Part shown: in pieces, positions 43,773 to 52,484 of the stretch
How positions within the stretch are numbered: the first letter of the stretch is position 1
Layout of the letters: each line of letters starts with the position of its first letter
Origin: Ochrovirga pacifica
GTDB taxonomy: Bacteria > Bacteroidota > Bacteroidia > Flavobacteriales > Flavobacteriaceae
Direction: 5' to 3'
Assembly: GCF_000220525.1 (NCBI RefSeq)
Contig: NZ_AFPK01000029.1
Coordinates: 62,006-126,005, forward strand
Length of the DNA: 64,000 nt
Program-made: the position numbers and the translations under genes
The notes under the pieces: generated by a model
Databases searched by the model: none
The model's input: the letters and a program-made list of their open reading frames with translations, nothing else
What the model was told of the DNA's origin: nothing

Positions 43773-44963
43773 CTACTGATACACTACTCCACCTACATCC
43801 AATGGATTTGCGTGGAGTATTTTATTATTTGATAAATCCATACGATTCAATCCGTTAACTTCAATAATCATTTCAAAATAAGCAGGAATACTTCCAAACT
43901 CAGTCTTTAAGAAGGACTTGATTTCTTTTTGCATCTCTATATGAGTAATCATGCTTACACTATGCGAAGCTCCAGTGTCCCAAATACCACCAAGTAAATA
44001 AATCTCGTTGTTGTTTGTTCCCGGTATTTTGGCTATGATAGCATAATCTTTGTGATAGAAATCTGCATCACCACCAGGTTTGTATTTATACTTTTTTTGG
44101 GTGTTAGGATCGGTATATACTACACCATCAGTAATGAACTCAATGGCTGAATTTTTAGAGTACTTTTTAAAAAAACGAAAGGTTTTAACCAATCCAACCA
44201 CAAACAAATTGTAATCTCTCACTTCTTTGGTAGTTACTTCAGACATTTTTCTAATAACAAAATCTTGATCTTGCTCATAAAACAATCTACTGATATCTTT
44301 TACCCAATTGACAGCGTTTGTAGATAAAAAAGAATAATTCAGCAACTCATACTCTACATCTTGTTTGGCTTTCTTTTCAAACTCTTTAAAATCTTCGTTT
44401 GAATTTACATCTTTATCTCTTAGAACTTTTGCTATTTTATGAAGGGTATCATTTTCTCTTACTAATAAAAAGTCACCAACAATCATCATTGAATTTTTTC
44501 CATTGTCAAAAAAACCATCTAACAGAATACTATTAGAAGCTTTTTCTGTTTTTGAGAAAACCAAAGTATAAGATGCTACACTTATAAAAACAATCAAACA
44601 AGCAAAAAATCCTATTTTAAAAAAACTCTTATTCTTTTTTTTAGGCTTGTCTCTTTTTATCAATTCTACTTCATAACTTCCTTTGGGGATGTGCAAAATA
44701 AAAAGATCGTTTTTTCCTTCATTCTCGTAATATTTTTCTAGCTTTTTTCTAAGATTGTACATATACACCCTTATCAAAGTACTTTGTGAGGGATCAAAAT
44801 TATTTTTACCAAAAACCTCTGAGGCAATTGTAGTTTCTTTAGGAATTTCTCTTTTTTGAGTACAAGCAACTAAATACTTAAGCAAATTTTCGTAAGTGGT
44901 TGAGTTTCCAAAAGAATTACTCTCAAAAATTTTCTGCAAAAAATCAGCCTCTATTTTTTTCAT
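43773..44963 (-). CDS. Membrane-bound winged-helix regulator of the cytochrome/DUF1501 module
   Basis: 396 residues. An N-terminal OmpR/ToxR-type winged helix (about 10-115; TLIRVYMYNLRKKLEKYYENEG, IPKGSYEVELI) is followed by a basic linker, one membrane helix (about 128-148), and a periplasmic domain of about 245 residues. This ToxR/CadC-like layout links an outside signal directly to DNA. The periplasmic part contains LLGGIWDTGASHSVSM and does not match a domain I know. It is divergent from the cytochrome/DUF1549 gene; the 145-bp gap holds TTAACTGTTAA repeats that are its likely sites. Confidence 0.8.
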   Translation of the reverse strand: MKKIEADFLQKIFESNSFGNSTTYENLLKYLVACTQKREIPKETTIASEVFGKNNFDPSQSTLIRVYMYNLRKKLEKYYENEGKNDLFILHIPKGSYEVELIKRDKPKKKNKSFFKIGFFACLIVFISVASYTLVFSKTEKASNSILLDGFFDNGKNSMMIVGDFLLVRENDTLHKIAKVLRDKDVNSNEDFKEFEKKAKQDVEYELLNYSFLSTNAVNWVKDISRLFYEQDQDFVIRKMSEVTTKEVRDYNLFVVGLVKTFRFFKKYSKNSAIEFITDGVVYTDPNTQKKYKYKPGGDADFYHKDYAIIAKIPGTNNNEIYLLGGIWDTGASHSVSMITHIEMQKEIKSFLKTEFGSIPAYFEMIIEVNGLNRMDLSNNKILHANPLDVGGVVYQ

Positions 44964-44985
44964 TTTTTTGTTTTTATCAAAGATA

Positions 44986-45077
44986 GTTTAACTGTTAAAA
45001 AATCAAAAAATTAACTGTTAACTGAACTGTTTAACATATCGTTAAACCTTTGTTTTATCAATAAAAATCTAATTTAG
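44986..45077 (+). promoter_or_regulatory. Divergent control region with TTAACTGTTAA sites and promoter
   Basis: TTAACTGTTAA occurs at 44988-44998 and again at 45011-45021 (23 bp apart); GAACTGTTTAAC at 45024-45035 and CGTTAAAC at 45040-45047 are related. Next to them, TTTG (45049-45052), a 17-bp spacer and TAATTTAG (45070-45077) fit a -33/-7 promoter 32 bp before the ATG of the cytochrome/DUF1549 gene. Site placement upstream of -33 suggests activation. Confidence 0.55.
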
Positions 45078-45108
45078 TTATCAAAACAACAACGAACTAC
45101 CTTATACA

Positions 45109-48100
45109 ATGAAAAAAACAATATTTGGAGGAGTTGTAGCTCTTTCACTTGTTCTTTTGTCGTGCAATGAAGATAGCAAGTACAAAACTACGAGTAAACT
45201 TCCTGATGAAATTGATTATAACTTTCATGTAAGACCTATTTTATCGGATAAGTGTTTTTTATGTCACGGCCCAGACAAAGCAAAACAGAAAGCAAATTTA
45301 AGATTGGACACCTATGAGGGTGCAACCGCTCAGAGAAAAGACGGCAGTTACCCTATCTACCCAAACAAATCTGAAAAAAGTGAAATCATTCGTAGAATGA
45401 CTACCAAAGACACTAAAATTTTAATGCCTCCTGTAGACTCACACCTTTCCATGACAGATGGAGAAATTGCCATCATTAGCAAGTGGATTGATCAAGGAGC
45501 GAAATATGAAAAGCATTGGTCGTTTGCTGCTTTGGAAAAAGTGGAAGTTCCAAAAGTTGATTTAGAAAAATGGCCTAAAAATGAAATTGACCATTTTGTT
45601 GCAAAAAAATTAGAGCAAAACGGATTGACTCCATCAGAAAAAGCGAGTAAAGAAACCTTGATCCGTAGATTGAGTTTTAACTTAACGGGGCTTCCACCAA
45701 CTTTAGAAGAAATAGATGATTTTGTAAACGATACATCTGAAGACGCTTATGAAAAAGTGGTAGATAGTTTACTATCAGATTACACGTATGGTGAAAGGAT
45801 GACCGCTGAGTGGTTAGACGTAGCTCGTTTTGCAGATTCTGATGGTTATTTAGATGACAAACATCGTGATTTTAGTCCTTGGAGAACTTGGGTGATCAAT
45901 GCTTTTAACCAAAACAAAAGCTATAAGGATTTTGTAACGGAACAGATTGCTGGAGATTTACTCCCAAATGCCACTCAAGAAACAACTTTGGCAACTGCCT
46001 TTAATAGATTACACAGAAAAAATTCAGAGGCTGGAATTATTTTCGAGGAATTTAGAGTAGAAGCTGTTGCCGATAGAACGAACACTTTCGGGAAAGCATT
46101 CTTAGGATTAACGATGGAATGTGCTCGTTGCCATGACCATAAATACGATCCGATTAGTCAAAAAAATTATTTTGAATTGTTTGGCTTTTTCAATAGTACA
46201 CATGAAATAGGAACAGCTGTTTACGGCCCCGGCCAAGTTCCTGGTCCGTCCTTATTATTAACAAGTGATGAAAAACAAAAAGTTTTAGACTATTTAAATA
46301 ATGAAATAGAAACTCAAGAAGATCAATTACATCAAGAGATTGCAAGTTCAAACCAAACAGCCTTCAAAACATGGTCTCAGAACACAAATCAAATTAAAAA
46401 ATCGGTACAAAGCGAATATAGAAAGCACTTGATTGCAGATTATCCTTTGAACAACTTTAAAAAATTACCGCATAGTAAAAAGAGTAAATGGGAAAAGAAA
46501 TCGGTAATTCACACTACTAGTAGCAAACTTCCAAATCAGAAGGAGGCCAGAATTACTCAAGGAATTTTCAAAAAGGAAAAATCTAGGAAAGCTGCATTTA
46601 TAGACAACTATACTAAAATAACCATTCCTAAGCCTATTGGTAAGTTCGACCACATGGATGCTTTTAGTGTTTCTTTTGATGTGTATTTAGATACTATTTA
46701 TGAGGAAGCAGGAATTATGGCACATTCCGAAGGACGAAGAAATGGATTGAAAGGGTATTCGATGTTCTTAGAAAACAACAAACCTAAATTTATCATTGCT
46801 CGTTCTTGGCCTCAAAATGCTATCGAAGCTTATGCCTTGGATTCGCTTCCAACCAAAGAATGGATCAACCTAACCGTAACCTACGATGGTTCTGCAAAAT
46901 CAGAAGGAATTCATTTATTCGTAAACGGAAAATCAGTTCCTGTAAAGAGAAATGGACAAAAAGTATACAAAACCTTGAACTTTAAACCAAATATTCACAC
47001 TTACGGATTTAAGGGTTTTGTTCTAGGAGCTTCTAACGGAAAACCTATCAAAAACGGTGGGTATAGCAACTTAAAAATCTTTAACAAGCAATTATCTCCT
47101 TTGGAAGTAGCTTACAATTATGAACCAAATCAGTTGAATACTTTGGTTGCTAATCAGGAATTTGTAGAAGATTTTTATTTAGGTGCTATTGATAATAATA
47201 ACCTGGCTGTAAATCAAAAATTAAAAGAGTTAAGAACTTCGTTAACCAAAGAGTTAGACTCTATTCCTGAAATTATGGTGATGGGAGATTTACCAGAACC
47301 AAGACCTACTTATATTTTAAACAGAGGAAACTACGACAGTCCTGAAGAGGAAGAATTGAGCCCAAATACACCAGAGAGTATTTTAGAATTCGATAAAAAA
47401 TTCCCTAGAAACCGTTTAGGTTTGACACAATGGTTATTTGATGAAAAGAATCCTTTAGCATCCAGAGTATTTGTAAATCGTATTTGGCAAATGCACTTTG
47501 GAAAAGGATTGGTAAAAACTTCGGATGACTTTGGAAACCAAGGAGACTTACCTACACATCCTGAATTGCTTGACTGGCTATCTAAAGACTTTATGGAGTC
47601 TGGTTGGGACATCAAAAAATTACACAAGAAAATAGTAATGTCTGCAACCTATCAGCAAAGCTCAAAAGTAAAAGAGGAATTGCTAAAAATGGATAGTGAT
47701 AACAAATTATTGGCAAGAGCTCCAAGCAACCGTTTTACTGCCGAAATGGTGCGTGACAATGCGCTAAAAATTAGCGGATTGTTAGTAAACAAACTAGGTG
47801 GAGAAAGTGTATATCCTTATCAACCTAAAGGATTGTGGTCAGAGTTAACCACAAAAAAATGGAGATACAAATACAAACACGGACAAAATGAAGGACTGTA
47901 CCGAAGAAGCATTTACTCTGTTTGGAAACGCAGTAGTCCACCTCCTACCATGTTAATTTTTGATGCACCTGATAGAGGAGTTTGTACCGTAAACAGACGA
48001 CAAACAAGTACACCTTTACAAGCTTTGGTCTTATTAAACGATCCTCATTATTTAGAAGCTGCCAGAGTCTTAGCTGAAAAATTGGTAGGTACTACGGATA

Positions 48101-48354
48101 CCATCGACAGTAAATTAACCAAAGCATTTCGATTGGCTACAGGAAGAACTCCGAATAAAAAGGAATCAGAAATTATTAAAGAATTTTATCAAACGGAATT
48201 CGACAAATTCACCAAAACACCAAACGATGCGATTGCTTATTTAAGCACAGGAACTTTGGAAAGAAACAAGGCTTTAGATCCTGTAAAAACAGCTGCTTTG
48301 GCCAATGTGATTAACGGAATTATGAACACTACAGAGGGATATACCCTTAAATAA
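45109..48354 (+). CDS. Cytochrome c / DUF1549 / LamG / DUF1553 lipoprotein (PSD1-type)
   Basis: 1081 residues; lipoprotein signal (LSCNEDS, Cys about 19). One heme-binding CFLCH site sits in the planctomycete cytochrome domain (DEIDYNFHVRPILSDKCFLCHGPD, about 35-60), followed by DUF1549 (about 150-360; DVARFADSDGYLDDKHRDFSPWR, CARCHDHKYDPIS, which is a second CxxCH), a LamG/concanavalin-like domain (about 500-680) and DUF1553 (about 760-1030; LASRVFVNRIWQMHFGKGLV, RRQTSTPLQALVLLNDP). Usually found with a DUF1501 gene, as here. Its reaction is unknown. First gene of a four-gene plus-strand run. Confidence 0.92.
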   Translation: MKKTIFGGVVALSLVLLSCNEDSKYKTTSKLPDEIDYNFHVRPILSDKCFLCHGPDKAKQKANLRLDTYEGATAQRKDGSYPIYPNKSEKSEIIRRMTTKDTKILMPPVDSHLSMTDGEIAIISKWIDQGAKYEKHWSFAALEKVEVPKVDLEKWPKNEIDHFVAKKLEQNGLTPSEKASKETLIRRLSFNLTGLPPTLEEIDDFVNDTSEDAYEKVVDSLLSDYTYGERMTAEWLDVARFADSDGYLDDKHRDFSPWRTWVINAFNQNKSYKDFVTEQIAGDLLPNATQETTLATAFNRLHRKNSEAGIIFEEFRVEAVADRTNTFGKAFLGLTMECARCHDHKYDPISQKNYFELFGFFNSTHEIGTAVYGPGQVPGPSLLLTSDEKQKVLDYLNNEIETQEDQLHQEIASSNQTAFKTWSQNTNQIKKSVQSEYRKHLIADYPLNNFKKLPHSKKSKWEKKSVIHTTSSKLPNQKEARITQGIFKKEKSRKAAFIDNYTKITIPKPIGKFDHMDAFSVSFDVYLDTIYEEAGIMAHSEGRRNGLKGYSMFLENNKPKFIIARSWPQNAIEAYALDSLPTKEWINLTVTYDGSAKSEGIHLFVNGKSVPVKRNGQKVYKTLNFKPNIHTYGFKGFVLGASNGKPIKNGGYSNLKIFNKQLSPLEVAYNYEPNQLNTLVANQEFVEDFYLGAIDNNNLAVNQKLKELRTSLTKELDSIPEIMVMGDLPEPRPTYILNRGNYDSPEEEELSPNTPESILEFDKKFPRNRLGLTQWLFDEKNPLASRVFVNRIWQMHFGKGLVKTSDDFGNQGDLPTHPELLDWLSKDFMESGWDIKKLHKKIVMSATYQQSSKVKEELLKMDSDNKLLARAPSNRFTAEMVRDNALKISGLLVNKLGGESVYPYQPKGLWSELTTKKWRYKYKHGQNEGLYRRSIYSVWKRSSPPPTMLIFDAPDRGVCTVNRRQTSTPLQALVLLNDPHYLEAARVLAEKLVGTTDTIDSKLTKAFRLATGRTPNKKESEIIKEFYQTEFDKFTKTPNDAIAYLSTGTLERNKALDPVKTAALANVINGIMNTTEGYTLK

Positions 48355-48375
48355 AATAGACAGAAATAGACAGAA

Positions 48376-49854
48376 ATGGACGAATTAAAACAGCTACAAT
48401 TTTCTGAATCTAGAAGGAGCTTCCTAAAAAAGACTTCTTTAGGTTTTGGTTCCATTGCACTAAGTTCTTTGATGAACCCAACGATGGCTCAGGCAAAAAA
48501 GTTTTTAGAAAACCACAATCAAAACTTTGAAAATGGGAACTTAGGGCAACCCATTTTGTCACCTCATTTTCCTGCCAAAGCTAAAAGGGTTATCTACTTG
48601 TTTCAAAGCGGGGGTCCATCGCAATTAGAGACTTTTGATTACAAACCCTTACTTCAAAAGAGGCACGGTCAAGAAATTCCACCTTCCGTAAAATCTACTC
48701 AGAGAAACTCTGGAATGGTAGCAGGACAAACAAGTTTCCCTTTGGCTGGATCTGTTTATGATTTTAAACAACACGGACAATCAGGAGCTTGGGTAAGTGA
48801 ATTGTTTCCACATACTGCCTCGGTAGTGGATGATTTATGTGTGATTAATTCGGTATACACCGAAGCGATCAATCATGAACCAGCCGTAATGTTCATGCAA
48901 ACAGGATCGCAACAAGGGGGTAGACCTTCTATTGGCTCTTGGTTAAGCTATGGATTAGGAAGTGACAACGAAAACTTACCGGGATTTGTGGTATTAGTTT
49001 CCAAAGGTGGTGGTGGTCAACCGTTGAGTTCTGCTGCTTGGGGGAACGGTTTTTTACCATCGCATCACCAAGGAGTCCGATTCAGATCTGGGAAAGATGC
49101 CGTGTTGTATTTGAGTAACCCTAAAGGAATCAAAAAAGAAGATAGAAGACGTGCGTTGGATTACATCAATCAATTGAACAACGAACAGTTCGATCATTGG
49201 CAAGATCCTGAAATCCATTCAAAAATTAGCCAATACGAAATGGCTTATAAAATGCAAAGTTCGGTTCCAGAAGCGATTGATACCCAAACAGAACCTGATC
49301 ATATTTACGATTTATACGGTGAAGATGCTAAAAAACCAGGAACGTTTGCTGCCAACTGTTTACAAGCAAGAAGATTGGCAGAGCGTGGCGTAAAATTTAT
49401 CCAATTGTATCATACCGGATGGGATCACCATGGAAATTTACCTGGTGGAATGAAACACAAAGCCAAACAAACCGATCAAGCTGCAGCTGGATTGATTCAA
49501 GACTTAAAACAACGTGGGCTGTTAGAGGATACTTTAGTTGTTTGGGGAGGTGAATTTGGTAGAACAAGTTTCTCTCAAGGTAAATTAACTGCTACCAATT
49601 ACGGTAGGGACCATCATCCAGGATGTTTTAGTATGTGGATGGCTGGTGCTGGTGTTAAACCAGGAATGGTGTACGGAAAAACGGATGAGTTTGGTTACAA
49701 TGTAGTAGAAAACGGAGTACATGTACACGATTTACAAGCGACTCTATTACATTTATTAGGAATTGATCACGAAAAATTGACTTTCAAACATCAAGGAAGA
49801 AGATTTAGATTGACCGATGTACACGGACATGTGGTGAAAGACATTTTATCGTAA
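48376..49854 (+). CDS. Tat-exported DUF1501 family protein
   Basis: 492 residues with a twin-arginine-type N terminus (SRRSFLKKTSLGFGSIALSSL, about 13-33), so it folds before export. DUF1501 belongs to the alkaline-phosphatase/sulfatase-like superfamily; seen here are RVIYLFQSGGPSQLETFD, EPAVMFMQTGSQQGGRPSIGSWLSYGLG and GGEFGRTSFSQ with GRDHHPGCFSMWMAGAGV. It starts 21 bp after the DUF1553 gene, with which it almost always pairs in Planctomycetes and marine Bacteroidetes. Substrate unknown. Confidence 0.92.
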   Translation: MDELKQLQFSESRRSFLKKTSLGFGSIALSSLMNPTMAQAKKFLENHNQNFENGNLGQPILSPHFPAKAKRVIYLFQSGGPSQLETFDYKPLLQKRHGQEIPPSVKSTQRNSGMVAGQTSFPLAGSVYDFKQHGQSGAWVSELFPHTASVVDDLCVINSVYTEAINHEPAVMFMQTGSQQGGRPSIGSWLSYGLGSDNENLPGFVVLVSKGGGGQPLSSAAWGNGFLPSHHQGVRFRSGKDAVLYLSNPKGIKKEDRRRALDYINQLNNEQFDHWQDPEIHSKISQYEMAYKMQSSVPEAIDTQTEPDHIYDLYGEDAKKPGTFAANCLQARRLAERGVKFIQLYHTGWDHHGNLPGGMKHKAKQTDQAAAGLIQDLKQRGLLEDTLVVWGGEFGRTSFSQGKLTATNYGRDHHPGCFSMWMAGAGVKPGMVYGKTDEFGYNVVENGVHVHDLQATLLHLLGIDHEKLTFKHQGRRFRLTDVHGHVVKDILS

Positions 49855-49870
49855 ATTTTAAAAACATTCT

Positions 49871-51196
49871 ATGGATATTGTTTCATTTTTAGGAAGGTTG
49901 CACCCATTAGTTGTACACTTACCTATCGGATTTTTAATGATTGCTTTTTTGATTGATCTCTTTTTTAAAGGAGAAAAAAGGAAAAGCTTAAAATCAGGTG
50001 TCCTATTTATTTTAGTCCTTGGATTTCTTTCATCAGTTGGAGCAGCTGTTTTAGGATGGTTGCTGTCTTGGGAAGGTCGTTACGAATCTGACGTACTACA
50101 ATTACATAAAATCTTTGGGATTATTACCGCTATATTTGCACTCGTTGCACTTTGGAGTCGCTTTTTTGACAAAGACAAAGTATATGCTACCAGTGCAATT
50201 ATTATTGTTGTGCTGATTTCAATGACAGGACATTATGGTGGTGTGTTAACACACGGTGCTACTTATCTTACTGAACCTTTTATGAGCGCTAACGAAGAAA
50301 GTGAAGAAACCTCTAGTTTAGCATCAAATGATTCCATTAAACTTTACGAGCATTTAATTACTCCTATTTTTGAAGAAAAATGTTACAGCTGTCACAACGA
50401 TGGTAAAATGAAAGGTGGTTTGAACTTAACCTCTTTGGCTCATTTAGCAGAAGGTGGAGATAGCGGACACTACTTATTTACCAAAGCTTGGAACAATGAA
50501 ATTTTTCAACGTGTGATTTTACCCAAATCTGATGTAAAGTTAATGCCTCCTAAAGGGGAGCGTTTGACTTATCAGGAAATGGCCTTGTTAAAATACTGGA
50601 TAGAAACTGCTAAAGGAGAAGAATTGATACTATCTGCAGACAATACTCCAGATGAAATTCAATTCGTGTTGTTAGACCAATACAATTTGGATTTAACGCC
50701 AAAACCTTTGTACGAAAAAATCAAAGTCACTAAAATTAGTGATGAAGATTATCAAGCTTTACGACAAGCAGGTTGGAATCCTAAACTATTGAGTGAAGAA
50801 AATCATTTGATAGAAATGACACCACTTTCTCCAAAAAAGAGACCGTCTTTCCAAACGATTGTTGATTTAGGAGTTCAGGATAAAATCTACAAATTCAACC
50901 TCAACAATTTTAACGTTACAGAGAAAGAGTTAGGTATTATCGCTCAATGCAATCATTTGATGTATTTGAATTTAGCGAATAACAATATAGACGATTCACG
51001 CTTGAAAAAAATCAGTAATTTAACGCATCTAGAAATTCTGAACATTCACAAAAATGCAGTGACAGATGAAGCTTTGGCTTTGTTAAGCAAGATGCCTTTG
51101 TTGAAAAAAGTTTATGCTTGGCAAACACAAATCACTAAAGAAAAAGCTACAGAGATTGCTTCAAAAACAAAATTAACAATCAATACAGGTATTTAA
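49871..51196 (+). CDS. Membrane cytochrome c protein with C-terminal leucine-rich repeats
   Basis: 441 residues. Four to five N-terminal membrane helices (about 5-130; LGRLHPLVVHLPIGFLMIAFLIDL resembles DUF2231) lead to a single-heme domain (EEKCYSCHNDGKMKGGLNLTS, CYSCH about 173-177, with LMPPKGERLTYQEMALLKYWI), then a region of leucine-rich repeats (about 345-430; LMYLNLANNNIDDSRLKKIS). This fusion matches proteins seen next to DUF1501 genes. The membrane part could receive electrons from the lipoprotein cytochrome. Partners on the electron acceptor side are not obvious. Confidence 0.87.
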   Translation: MDIVSFLGRLHPLVVHLPIGFLMIAFLIDLFFKGEKRKSLKSGVLFILVLGFLSSVGAAVLGWLLSWEGRYESDVLQLHKIFGIITAIFALVALWSRFFDKDKVYATSAIIIVVLISMTGHYGGVLTHGATYLTEPFMSANEESEETSSLASNDSIKLYEHLITPIFEEKCYSCHNDGKMKGGLNLTSLAHLAEGGDSGHYLFTKAWNNEIFQRVILPKSDVKLMPPKGERLTYQEMALLKYWIETAKGEELILSADNTPDEIQFVLLDQYNLDLTPKPLYEKIKVTKISDEDYQALRQAGWNPKLLSEENHLIEMTPLSPKKRPSFQTIVDLGVQDKIYKFNLNNFNVTEKELGIIAQCNHLMYLNLANNNIDDSRLKKISNLTHLEILNIHKNAVTDEALALLSKMPLLKKVYAWQTQITKEKATEIASKTKLTINTGI

Positions 51197-51200
51197 ATTC

Positions 51201-52292
51201 ATGGATAAAACCACTAATAACGACTCAAGAAGACAATTTATAAAATCAGCATCTGCATTAGCACTAACAAGTGCTGTTGCACCTTCCATAGCCGCATCCA
51301 CTTTTGAAATTTTACCTTCTAGACCCAAATTAGAAAGTAAAATTATAGGTCATGGAGATTTTAAATACCGAGTAGAAACCGCTTGGGGGAACTTGGACCC
51401 TCAAAAATTCCCTGTAAACAACTGTCACGAAATGGTGATGGACAGCAAAAAAAGAATCTTTTTGTTAACCGATCATCCTAAAAACAACATTATCATTTAC
51501 GATAAATCTGGAAAGTTTTTAGGAAGTTGGACTTTGGGTTTAAAACGTGCACATGGTTTGACCTTACACGATGAAAACGGAACGGAGTTTTTATACATCA
51601 CAGATAACGGTGGACGAATTATCAAAACTACCTTGGATGGAAAAATTTTGTTTGAATTAAAAAATCCTAAAACAACTGGTGTTTATGGTAAACACGCAAA
51701 GTTTACACCTACCGAGACTGCCATTGCTCCTAACGGAGATATTTATGTAGCAGATGGTTATGGTTCTCAGTTTATGTTACACTACGATAGCAAAGGAAAC
51801 TTTATTAGAAAATTTGGAGGAGACAGTTTTTTACAGCCTCACAAATTCAAACAAGCACATGGAATTGCTATTGATGATCGTGATCCTAACAACATCACCT
51901 TGATTTGTTCTGCGAGAATTAAAAATGCCTTTAAACGTTTTACCTTAGATAGTAAATACATTGAGACTATTTACATTCCTGGAGCTTATGTAAGTAGACC
52001 TGTAATTGATGGTGAGAACTTGTATTCTGGAGTGTGTTTTGGAATGGAAGAAGGGAACTTCAACATGACGATGAACAAAGGTTTTGTAACGATTCTAGAT
52101 AAAAACAACAAAGTAGTTTCCAACCCCGGAGGAACCAAACCAAAGTACAAAAAAGGAAAAATGGAATTGGTGCTGCAAGACGAACCTATCTTTAAACACT
52201 GCCACGACGTATGTGTAGACGACGATAAAAACTTATACGTATGCCAGTGGAATGCTGGAAAAGTATATCCTTACAAACTGCATAGAGTGTAA
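51201..52292 (+). CDS. Tat-exported NHL-repeat beta-propeller protein
   Basis: 363 residues. Twin-arginine signal SRRQFIKSASALALTSAVAP (about 9-28). The rest is a beta propeller with NHL-type blades, for example NCHEMVMDSKKRIFLLTDHPKNNIIIYDKSGKFL, ETAIAPNGDIYVADGYGSQFMLHYDSKGNFI and HDVCVDDDKNLYVCQWNAG. Such proteins occur with the cytochrome/DUF1501 set. It may be the substrate-binding or enzymatic part. It starts 4 bp after the cytochrome/LRR gene and ends the module, with a terminator after it. Confidence 0.87.
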   Translation: MDKTTNNDSRRQFIKSASALALTSAVAPSIAASTFEILPSRPKLESKIIGHGDFKYRVETAWGNLDPQKFPVNNCHEMVMDSKKRIFLLTDHPKNNIIIYDKSGKFLGSWTLGLKRAHGLTLHDENGTEFLYITDNGGRIIKTTLDGKILFELKNPKTTGVYGKHAKFTPTETAIAPNGDIYVADGYGSQFMLHYDSKGNFIRKFGGDSFLQPHKFKQAHGIAIDDRDPNNITLICSARIKNAFKRFTLDSKYIETIYIPGAYVSRPVIDGENLYSGVCFGMEEGNFNMTMNKGFVTILDKNNKVVSNPGGTKPKYKKGKMELVLQDEPIFKHCHDVCVDDDKNLYVCQWNAGKVYPYKLHRV

Positions 52293-52313
52293 TTTTACAC
52301 TAATATTTCTTCT

Positions 52314-52345
52314 AAAAGACCTCTTTTTTAAATGGGGTCTTTTTT
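52314..52345 (+). terminator. Terminator after the NHL protein gene
   Basis: AAAAGACCTC pairs with GGGGTCTTTT (one G-U pair), followed by a T run. It closes the cytochrome/DUF1501 operon and separates it from the FAD oxidoreductase gene. Confidence 0.85.
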
Positions 52346-52484
52346 GTTATTAAACCTATCCTATTTCTAACTCCTTACACCCAAACGCTAATTTGTACAA
52401 ACTTTAAATAATCATCTTTTTTTAAGTATTTAAAAAATATTGCGACTTAAAAACAGTAAATTGAGATAGACAAACGCTTTACTT

